Assembly (NCBI GenBank): GCA_020846515.1
Contig: JADLDX010000764.1
Location: 1-11,472, forward strand
DNA length: 11,472 bases
Direction of reading: 5' to 3'
From: Pirellulaceae bacterium
Lineage (GTDB): Bacteria > Planctomycetota > Planctomycetia > Pirellulales > Pirellulaceae
The number at the start of each line of letters is the position of its first letter. Position 1 is the first letter of the stretch. Made by a program: the position numbers and the translations under genes. Under the pieces are notes generated by a model, which was not told the origin of the DNA, ran no database searches, and was given only the letters and a program-made list of their open reading frames with translations. Shown piece by piece: positions 1 to 6,741 of this stretch.

Positions 1-1024
1 ATATCGAATGCACTTGTCGAAAGCCAGGACGCGTATCCAGCATGCGAAAGATCACACGGTTGACGATGTTCGGAGCCACACCCAATCCCACGGTCGGACG
101 ATTGGTCATTTCAATGTCCGTGATGTGCCGCGTACGTATCCCACTTAGATGACTCACGACCACAAAGTTCGCTGGGTAAGCAGTCTCATCTGGGTTCATG
201 GTGGGAAAAAGTTTCCCGCCCAATCCAAAAGCACGTCGCGTATTGGCGGTTAACGACAAACCTGCCACGGAAGCGCGCACTAGCAACAAGCCTTTGCTCC
301 CTTTAGCAAAGTAACCGGTATAAGGTGAGGTCTCGGTGATCTCCCATGTACCGGTAAAGCAGATGCCGTTGGAGTGAATCAGCTTGTCAAAGTAAGGCAT
401 CAAATCGCGCTTGTCCGAAAGGTTACGCGATGAATCGTTAAAGAATCGCAAGAGCTTGATCGGTCCCAACCCCACATGGTAGGGCAACGTATCATACGGA
501 TCGCTCCATACCACGCGCTTTAACTGATGGAAACTAGTGCCATGATAGTCACCATCGGGTTGGGCTTTGGAATCATCCGCCGCCAAACGGTCATAACGGA
601 ACGAAGGCGCACGTACCGGCGCGTAGAAGGTGGCCAATAGCAAACTGCCCTGGACCAACACTAAAAACGAATCAATGATTCCGAACAGCGGATAGGTGTT
701 GGGGTAGAGCCAAAAGAAAAAGATCACTCCCGGTGGACGCGCCAGGACCGATAGCCAAGCCACCAAGGGATAGCGATACGGATTTACTGCAGCCGGGATA
801 TACATGGCCCCCAATACCAGCAGCGCCACAGCCGCAAATCGCACCCATGTCAAGCCTTCCGGTGAAGGCACGATCTGCCCTAAGCTGCTGAGAATCCAGG
901 CTGGCCACAACAGCGCCGGCACGCCCATGACGAAGTCCTGCACAATACCCAACCACATCGCACGAGTAAACCAAACGGCCCACACGTTCGACGATGGATC
1001 ACGAGTTAATTCTGGGGACATCAT
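1..1024 (-). CDS. Membrane-anchored catalase-fold haem protein, C-terminus cut by window edge
   Basis: The frame is open from the paired ATG codons at 1024/1021 to the window edge, giving 341 residues. Four hydrophobic stretches (about 21-46, 58-79, 86-107, 113-135) form a membrane domain that resembles the neighbouring 140-aa protein: NPYRY at 81-85 and WLYP at 105-108 match NPLRY and WVYP there at the same 24-residue spacing. The soluble part then shows a catalase-like core: an IHSNG segment with His217 as candidate distal haem histidine, GYFAKGS and VRAS (compare VRFS), and RRAFGLGGKLFPT (compare RDPRGFALKFYT). Asn286 lies 69 residues after His217; the distal His-Asn pair is 73 apart in human catalase and 70 in coral allene oxide synthase. 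The proximal Tyr would lie beyond the edge. The ATG at 1024 overlaps the upstream TGA as ATGA; no good Shine-Dalgarno is seen, so translation probably depends on coupling. The activity (catalase, peroxidase or hydroperoxide rearrangement) cannot be decided here. Confidence 0.72.
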   Translation of the reverse strand, partial: MMSPELTRDPSSNVWAVWFTRAMWLGIVQDFVMGVPALLWPAWILSSLGQIVPSPEGLTWVRFAAVALLVLGAMYIPAAVNPYRYPLVAWLSVLARPPGVIFFFWLYPNTYPLFGIIDSFLVLVQGSLLLATFYAPVRAPSFRYDRLAADDSKAQPDGDYHGTSFHQLKRVVWSDPYDTLPYHVGLGPIKLLRFFNDSSRNLSDKRDLMPYFDKLIHSNGICFTGTWEITETSPYTGYFAKGSKGLLLVRASVAGLSLTANTRRAFGLGGKLFPTMNPDETAYPANFVVVSHLSGIRTRHITDIEMTNRPTVGLGVAPNIVNRVIFRMLDTRPGFRQVHSI

Positions 1025-2757
1025 AATGTTTTCAGATACTCAAGGAGAGCTTGTTTTTTGTGGTCTTCTAAGTCCGTGCCATACAGATGGCCGGCATTAC
1101 TGTTGCCCAGAATGAATGTCATGAACGGTACAGCAATACTGCCTGGTTGCAGCGACGCACTGGTATGCTCGAAGCCAACATGCTGCATATCGAGGACATC
1201 ACTGCCACGATAGAACATGGGCGGACGTAGCTTGAGCAATCGGGCCCCTTGGATCAGGCGATCGACCGGTAACTTGAGCGGCTCCAAACTACTAATGATC
1301 TGGGCTCGCGAAAACTGAGGTCTATCTGCTTTGGACAACTGAGCGATCAAGCGTTCAAACGATCCCGGCTGAGCCTCTTCCAAGAGATTGTGAACGGCCT
1401 GCACACTCATCGGTGGATTGAGTAAATCGAATAGTGTCGGCACCGACCCATTGTGCAAATAGGGTGCGCGAAAGCGAATTCCATTTAACGGTAACGCCAG
1501 ATATCCATCGGTCTTAGTGAACGTATTCAAATCCCACTTGTAACCATTGCCGAAGTCATTGTAGATCTCAAACGGCATGCGTCCGTTGCCATCGGGCGCG
1601 TTCCACATGTGCAAGCGATTGGGATCCGTGGCGATCGTGCCGCCATCATCGGCGTTGTACTTTTCCACCGTCGTTGGACTGGTATAGTCAGCATGCTTGA
1701 TCGATCGGTAAATCAGTTTGCCCGACGCCGCGTGACAGATCGCGCATTTCTCTTGAAAAATCACGCGACCTTCGGGCAGGAGAGTTGAGTTAACTGTTGA
1801 GCCGACTGCTGAATGGGCTGGGGACCATTCGGCGGTTGTAGGCGGGGCCATGTCTTTCATCGAAGCCACGATCTTTTGAATGTGCGCCACGGGCAACGAT
1901 TTCCGGGTGGCACCATCGCCCAATGCACCGGCGAGCGAACAGTCCAATAGGTCTTGGCTCAAACCATCTGCGTGATAGAGTTCGCGGTCGGTCTTGCCTA
2001 AGCCCCACAGGGGAACCATGTCCGAGTTGCCGACGGTAGCGTCGGGCTGCATGCCCAACATGCCAAACTTGACTGGGTTAAACGGATCGATGCGCCCTGG
2101 ACCCCAAATCGGTTTGCCTCGCATCCAAGCGGCAGCTGCCGACTGTTCCAACAGGGCCTTTTTAGTGGCCGGAATCAAGAGATGTCGATATAGCAGTTTG
2201 TCTGACCAAGACATTTTCGTGTTGTATTCAATCGCAGACATCAGCGTATCGGCGTTAAATCGCGGATCGTTAGCACACCGTGCCAAAAACGACAAATAGG
2301 CTTGCGCGTCAAAGCGGATGGCTGGTCCACCTTCGGTGATTTGCGTCAAGCTCAAACGACCATCGGCGCGCAACGTGCGATACGATCCGGTGTGGCAGAC
2401 CGCGCAGTTAAATGCCACTCGTTCATAACCGATACGTTTCTTGGAGAAGCCTACCGGCAGTTCATAACCGGGTTCCCACAACATGCCCAACGAAGCATAA
2501 CCACCCGGGCCCGGTAGATGCTCAGGAAACACGCGCGGCAGTACCACCCAGATCCAGTACGGCACACCTCCCTCTTCTTCGCCGCCAATCGATCCGTATT
2601 TGAACTGCTCGGAATCGCTGAGTTGTTGAGGATAGGCATGAAACAGTTTTTCCCAAACCACTAACCCCAACAAGCCTGCAATCAGTAGCAGCCCAAACAA
2701 GATACGCAGCCAACGCATCTTGAACAGACGAGCATCGGTAGGAGGCAAGATAGACAT
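1021..2757 (-). CDS. RoxA-like di-haem c-type cytochrome (intact copy)
   Basis: A 578-aa protein with an N-terminal membrane anchor or uncleaved signal at about 14-35, so the catalytic part should lie outside the cytoplasmic membrane. It has two haem c sites, CAVCH at 118-122 and CAICH at 338-342. Other family-type motifs are FKYGSIG near 52-58, ELPVGFS near 99-105, GPGRIDPFNP near 219-228, APYLHNGSVPTL around His435, and a terminal NAGHLYG with His557 followed by ALLEYLKTL. This layout fits the RoxA / di-haem cytochrome c peroxidase-like group. In RoxA one haem binds O2 and the second is bis-His ligated with a histidine near the C-terminus, so His557 is the best candidate for that ligand by position. 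I chose the ATG at 2757, preceded by GGAG 10 nt upstream; a TTG at 2763 is the alternative. It lies 25 nt after gene D and overlaps gene F. The substrate is not known; rubber cleavage should not be assumed. Confidence 0.85.
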   Translation of the reverse strand: MSILPPTDARLFKMRWLRILFGLLLIAGLLGLVVWEKLFHAYPQQLSDSEQFKYGSIGGEEEGGVPYWIWVVLPRVFPEHLPGPGGYASLGMLWEPGYELPVGFSKKRIGYERVAFNCAVCHTGSYRTLRADGRLSLTQITEGGPAIRFDAQAYLSFLARCANDPRFNADTLMSAIEYNTKMSWSDKLLYRHLLIPATKKALLEQSAAAAWMRGKPIWGPGRIDPFNPVKFGMLGMQPDATVGNSDMVPLWGLGKTDRELYHADGLSQDLLDCSLAGALGDGATRKSLPVAHIQKIVASMKDMAPPTTAEWSPAHSAVGSTVNSTLLPEGRVIFQEKCAICHAASGKLIYRSIKHADYTSPTTVEKYNADDGGTIATDPNRLHMWNAPDGNGRMPFEIYNDFGNGYKWDLNTFTKTDGYLALPLNGIRFRAPYLHNGSVPTLFDLLNPPMSVQAVHNLLEEAQPGSFERLIAQLSKADRPQFSRAQIISSLEPLKLPVDRLIQGARLLKLRPPMFYRGSDVLDMQHVGFEHTSASLQPGSIAVPFMTFILGNSNAGHLYGTDLEDHKKQALLEYLKTL

Positions 2758-2782
2758 GAGCAAATGACTCCGCGCTAACGCG

Positions 2783-3205
2783 TCAGCGAATCAGTGAAGG
2801 ATTGGTCACAGCGTCGCGCCGTGCAAAGGTGTACAGCAGTGTTTGTACGATGCCCATGGCCAATTCCAGCCAGGCCACCCAAGGTGTTGCTTCGCCGATA
2901 GGTTGTGGATACACCCAAAACCAATAGATAAAAAACGCGAAGCGACTAATGATGCCCACGATGGCATTAAATTCGTAGCGGAGCGGATTGACCAACACCG
3001 GCCAGGCAAAAAGCATGGCCAAGAAGGTCAGTAAGAAGCCAAAAGCTGGCCACACCGTTTCATACGGCGGTTGCGCACCTAGAAACTCGGCCACACTGGT
3101 CGGGTGTAAGATGCCTGGTGCTGCATAAGCCACCGTCAAGAACCAACCGATGGCTACCGACCAACGGAACCAGACAAATGAGTCCAGCGGATCATGCTTG
3201 CTCAT
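2783..3205 (-). CDS. Four-helix integral membrane protein, paralogous to the N-terminal domain of the catalase-fold protein
   Basis: A 140-aa membrane protein of unknown function with four predicted hydrophobic helices (about 11-30, 52-72, 80-100, 108-127). It carries NPLRY at 73-77 and WVYP at 97-100. The same two motifs at the same spacing occur in the N-terminal membrane domain of the catalase-fold protein two genes downstream, so the two are probably homologous. The start is well supported: GGAGG sits 6 nt before the ATG at 3205, and this ATG overlaps the TGA of the preceding cytochrome gene, whereas a longer upstream reading would overlap that gene further. With no redox motif of its own, it may be a membrane partner for the flanking cytochromes; that is inference. 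The overall look is similar to small DoxX-like four-helix proteins, but I cannot assign it to that family. Confidence 0.8.
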   Translation of the reverse strand: MSKHDPLDSFVWFRWSVAIGWFLTVAYAAPGILHPTSVAEFLGAQPPYETVWPAFGFLLTFLAMLFAWPVLVNPLRYEFNAIVGIISRFAFFIYWFWVYPQPIGEATPWVAWLELAMGIVQTLLYTFARRDAVTNPSLIR

Positions 3206-3211
3206 GGCTGT

Positions 3212-3216
3212 CCTCC
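3212..3216 (-). promoter_or_regulatory. Shine-Dalgarno GGAGG fixing the start of the 140-aa membrane protein
   Basis: GGAGG lies 6 nt before the ATG at 3205 on the minus strand, inside the end of the upstream cytochrome gene. It decides for this ATG over the in-frame upstream start at 3259. Confidence 0.75.
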
Positions 3217-3837
3217 GGACTTTTGTCCTAGCATCTTTTGATACTCGATAATCGCCCAACGCTCTGCGCTCGATAAGCCACTACCGAAATCGAACGTGTT
3301 GCCCTGAACAGTGATGTCGACGTGACCGGTGGGTTCGTTGCCCGCCAGCGGCGCGATCTGGCCGTTTTCAATGCTTACGGTGCTATATAAGAACAGGGGG
3401 TGACCATCATCCCGGACCGCGCGGTCGCAGCGGAAACCAACATGCACGGGATCGTAAGCATCATCACCACGATAAAACACCGGTGGACGAAGACCTGCTT
3501 TACGCGCCGATTCAATTATTTCAGCAACTCGCGCAGGATCTTTGGCCAAAGCCTTAAGATCGGTAGCGCCGGTTAAACCCAGCATGGCCCAATCTTCCGG
3601 TGCGCAAGGTCGACTGAACAAGTCGTATAAAGTTGGTACTGACCCGTTATGCAGATATGGAGCGCGGGCCCACACGCCGTCCAGTGGTGCGTTCGCATAA
3701 CCTAGCGTTTTTTTGAAGTGTCGAAATCGCCACCATTTACCGGCACCCAATTGATTCTGGTTGGTCAGCAATTGTTCGGTATATGAATCCAGTCGAGCTG
3801 GATCGGTGCCGATGTACTGAATGTCAACGACTTGTCC

Positions 3838-3840
3838 TCA
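3838..3840 (-). other. In-frame TGA codon inside the RoxA-like cytochrome
   Basis: On the minus strand the frame reads GAC AAC GCT TGA GGA CAA GTC, with conserved family sequence on both sides and no shift of frame. One base change would restore a sense codon, for example CGA (Arg) by a C-to-T transition or TGG (Trp). I see no convincing selenocysteine-insertion hairpin just after it. Confidence 0.85.
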
Positions 3841-5182
3841 AGCGTTGTCCAGTGGATCATCGATCAGCGCTCGGCTCCAATCACCATTGCTGCCGTGGCA
3901 AGAGGCACAGTATTCCTGATAATGTTTGGCTCCCTCGGCCGCCAAAACCGAATTCACTGCGAAAGGATAATTGGGGATCTTCATCTCACCATGACGTGGA
4001 AATGGACTTTTGAGCTCCTCGGTCTTGAGCGGAATCAGTTCTGGTCCTGACTTTAGTTCCGCAGCGCGATTGGGCGGAGGCGAACCAATCCAGGCGGCGG
4101 TCCGCAGCATGCGATTCATGTCCAGCTCGACTGGCGTCGTACCCGCACCCAATGACGCGCTGATGTTGCGCTCAAACACCGATTGGTTGTTGCCGTCCCA
4201 ATGCAGGTTCATACCCTCGCGCGGACGCTGGTTCCAAATGGACGGATAGTCTGAAACACCAAAGGTGCCGTCCAGCGGAAAGCCAAACTGAATCGATTTG
4301 TAGGGGCTGAACGTATCTACACGCCCTGGTCCAAACTGAGGCGAAACGACATCGCCGGCGCTGTGTGGCAAGAGAGCCAGGTAATGCAGTTGTTTGCGCC
4401 GCGTAAGCAACGTGCTGCGCAGTGTGCCAATCGAGCGTTTGATAATCGCGCTCTCAATCAAACTCAACTTAGGCACACGACCAGCGGCTGCGGCTCGATC
4501 AATGGCTGCCAACAATATATCACTAGTAAAGCGTCCATCCTCAGCGCAGCGAAACAAGAAGGTGAAGTATGCTTCCAAGTCCATCGCATGCGCCGGCATG
4601 CCCAGCACCAGCACGCGGTACTCTTCTGGTTTGCCGATAAAGACTGGTTTCCAGTCGGGATCGTTGTACAACTTGTAGGCCTGATCCGTACTGTTAACTT
4701 TAACGGTACTCGAATGGCACACAGCGCAGTTCAAGCCAACTCGATCCACATAGACACGGCGCTGTGAGAATCCAACCGGCAATTCTCGCCCAGATTCGAA
4801 CATGAATCCGAATTGGGAATAGCCTTCGATATGGTTGGACGGATTGCGAGTCTTACTAAGCGACAATCGAGCGGGAGTTGCCGGCGGCTGCTGCTGATCG
4901 CGCAGCGCAATGGCTCTCAAGTAGTTCTCACCGCCATGAGGCAAGTACTCTGGAAAGGTCTCTGGCAAAATGCGCCAAACGGCCAGCGGTATTCCGTCGT
5001 AGGAATCTGAACCAATCGAGCCATATTTGAAATGCTCTTTGGCGTTGGCGTAGTCCACCGGCAGTGGTCGCAGGTAATACCAGAAGATAGCCACAACCAC
5101 CAGTGCCAGGAGCATCCCGATGGCGAAGACGATGCGTCGACGCCGCTGGGCATAAGCCGCAGCGACGACATCCAACCTCTCT

Positions 5183-6727
5183 TTAGGCGGCATGGTCGCC
5201 CTCCTGCGATTCAAGGGGTTTCAAATCAACAGGTGCCTGCGGACTACTGGGGCCCGGCGGAGTGCCGGTGCATGCCGATTGATACTGTTCCAAGTCCTTG
5301 AAGACTTCCATAATCTCATCGATCATGACATCGTAGGTTGGATACCGCGTTTGATCGTAACAGCCGAGCGGATTTTCCAGGTCGTTAAACAAGCATTTGT
5401 TGCAGTAGCTGCAGGGTTTGCGATGACGTAGCGGCCACTTATCGGCCGGCATCCAGGACGCATCGGCCCAATCCATTTCTTGATAGAACAATTTGGGCAA
5501 GTCTCGATTCGCGATTAGCGGTCGCGCGATCGAGACCCCATCTACTTTGCCGGCGCGCAGGGCATCATTGATCACACCGCGATGCTGGAAGCCACCGGTG
5601 ACGATGACGGGAATCTCCTTAGGCAACTCGCGACGCATGGCGGCAGCAAACTCGAGATTCACCCCTTGCTTGATATCCTGGTACGCCACGCCGCGTCGAT
5701 AGTTCCACCACAAACGAAACAGAGGGCCGAGCCATCGATTGGTGAATATCTTGTAGTTGAAACGTGTGTTAACACCACTGGAGAGCATAATGTCGTACCA
5801 GTTGATCGCATCGGCGACGGGAAAGTCGCCAGGTGGATTGCGAGGATGCGGAAAGATACTGCCGCTGGACACGTGAATGGCATCCGCCCCAGCATCAATG
5901 GCCCAGCCACAAACCTGTAATGCATCGTTAAGTGTGTTGCCGGGTTTGCGCCAGGGATAAAGCGCATTGTCGAAGTCGGCTGCGTTGGTTTTTAATTGCA
6001 CATGCAATTCACCGTGCGTCTTTTGTTTGATCGCATCGATAATCTCCAAAACAAAGCGAGCTCGATTGCGAAGCGTGCCACCATACTCATCGCTGCGATC
6101 GTTGATGGCCGAGCTCAGGTACTGCGTAATCAAGTAGCCATTGGCGCCGTGCAATTCAACGCCATCCAGGCCGGCTTCCTGAGCGCGCCGGGCGCCTTCG
6201 GCAAACTGCTGCACCACTTCGTGGATTTCGCTCTTGGTCATGGCTTCGCACAGAATGCCATGGAAGTAGTCGTTGCGATTGGTTGAGCTCTGGGCGCGAT
6301 TGAAAACATTCTCGACGCCTCCACCATCCCGCTGACGGCCGCTGTGGCTCAGCTGCATGATGTACTTGCAGCTACCCGACTGCACGGGATCGTTGGGAAA
6401 AGCCCGCGTACCAGCTTCGTGGACGTACTTGCCGATTCGACGCCAAAACGGAATCTTGTCATCGTCATCGATCATGGCGTAGTTGACCAAGATCCGCCCG
6501 CGTACGGAAACGGGCGTGAATGACGAAATAATGCAGCCCACCCCGCCCTCGGCGAAGCTGGTTTCCCATTTGATCCGCGCATCACTGCCGTGACCGTCAT
6601 AATGGTCGAAGCGACCCGATACGTTGCTACGAAACAAGCGGTTCTTGACCACCAGTCCACTACGAAACGTAAGCGGCTGAAAGATGCGATCGTCGTCCTT
6701 GCCCTGACGCTGAATGGTTTCGTTCAC
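5183..6727 (-). CDS. Old Yellow Enzyme family NADH:flavin oxidoreductase with Fe-S cysteine cluster
   Basis: A 514-aa FMN-dependent oxidoreductase of the OYE / 2,4-dienoyl-CoA reductase class, with no signal peptide and so probably cytoplasmic. Visible family marks are MQLSHSGRQ around 124-132 (FMN and substrate side), the core DGVELHGANGYL around 188-199 with the substrate-binding pair His193/Asn196, QYLSSAINDRSDEYGG following it, and IVTGGF and GVSIARPLI near the phosphate-binding end of the barrel. Near the C-terminus Cys439, Cys442, Cys445 and Cys456 form C-x2-C-x2-C-x10-C, like the 4Fe-4S cluster of dienoyl-CoA reductase and trimethylamine dehydrogenase, but the FAD/NAD domain those enzymes carry afterwards is missing. 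An aromatic, basic stretch around 326-347 (GPLFRLWWNYRRG) looks like an insertion. I chose the GTG at 6727, with GAAGGG 6 nt upstream; TTG at 6733 is the alternative. The usual reaction is reduction of an activated C=C bond; the substrate here is unknown. Confidence 0.87.
   Translation of the reverse strand: MNETIQRQGKDDDRIFQPLTFRSGLVVKNRLFRSNVSGRFDHYDGHGSDARIKWETSFAEGGVGCIISSFTPVSVRGRILVNYAMIDDDDKIPFWRRIGKYVHEAGTRAFPNDPVQSGSCKYIMQLSHSGRQRDGGGVENVFNRAQSSTNRNDYFHGILCEAMTKSEIHEVVQQFAEGARRAQEAGLDGVELHGANGYLITQYLSSAINDRSDEYGGTLRNRARFVLEIIDAIKQKTHGELHVQLKTNAADFDNALYPWRKPGNTLNDALQVCGWAIDAGADAIHVSSGSIFPHPRNPPGDFPVADAINWYDIMLSSGVNTRFNYKIFTNRWLGPLFRLWWNYRRGVAYQDIKQGVNLEFAAAMRRELPKEIPVIVTGGFQHRGVINDALRAGKVDGVSIARPLIANRDLPKLFYQEMDWADASWMPADKWPLRHRKPCSYCNKCLFNDLENPLGCYDQTRYPTYDVMIDEIMEVFKDLEQYQSACTGTPPGPSSPQAPVDLKPLESQEGDHAA
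5200..5205 (-). promoter_or_regulatory. Shine-Dalgarno AGGAGG fixing the start of the interrupted cytochrome gene
   Basis: AGGAGG with a 6-nt spacer precedes the ATG at 5193 on the minus strand, within the last codons of the flavin oxidoreductase gene. This favours the ATG over the TTG at 5214. Confidence 0.75.
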
Positions 6728-6733
6728 GGCCAA

Positions 6734-6739
6734 CCCTTC
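6734..6739 (-). promoter_or_regulatory. Shine-Dalgarno GAAGGG favouring a GTG start for the flavin oxidoreductase
   Basis: GAAGGG lies 6 nt before the GTG at 6727, a normal spacing. The TTG at 6733 would directly abut the motif, which makes it a poorer start. Confidence 0.5.
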
Positions 6740-6741
6740 GC

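Larger units (their letters stand above)
3202..5193 (-). pseudogene. RoxA-like di-haem c-type cytochrome interrupted by one in-frame TGA
   Basis: Two stretches of the same reading frame (5193-3838 and 3837-3202) together encode a 663-position protein homologous to the cytochrome at 1021-2757, split by a TGA at codon 452. The N-terminal part has a membrane anchor (about 21-41), FKYGSIG near 56-62, ELPVGFS, haem sites CAVCH at 156-160 and CASCH at 429-433, and GPGRVDTFSP near 288-297. After the TGA the homology goes on in frame with IGTDPARLDSYT, APYLHNGSVPTL around His515, RPPVFYRG, and GH at 623-624. A truncated product would keep both haem sites but lose the region that supplies the second histidine. 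The start is set by AGGAGG 6 nt before the ATG at 5193, which overlaps the end of the flavin enzyme gene. The rest of the frame looks undamaged, so this is either a recent nonsense mutation, a sequencing error, or recoding. It and the downstream cytochrome are tandem paralogues. Confidence 0.8.

Noticed and set aside
672..1115. Open frames of about 103 residues on both strands
   Set aside because: They lie inside the catalase-fold gene that runs open to the window edge, whose protein has convincing motifs; the others are shadow frames.
3202..3771. Separate 189-aa cytochrome gene
   Set aside because: It has no haem motif, starts at a TTG without a ribosome-binding site, and continues in frame from the preceding part; it is the C-terminal part of the interrupted cytochrome.
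3838..3840. Selenocysteine codon in the cytochrome
   Set aside because: No clear SECIS-like hairpin follows the TGA, and no selenoprotein is known to me in this cytochrome family. A nonsense mutation or read error is simpler.
4363..4767. Plus-strand ORF of 134 codons
   Set aside because: It lies opposite the well-supported RoxA-like cytochrome, has no recognisable motif, and reads like an antisense shadow.
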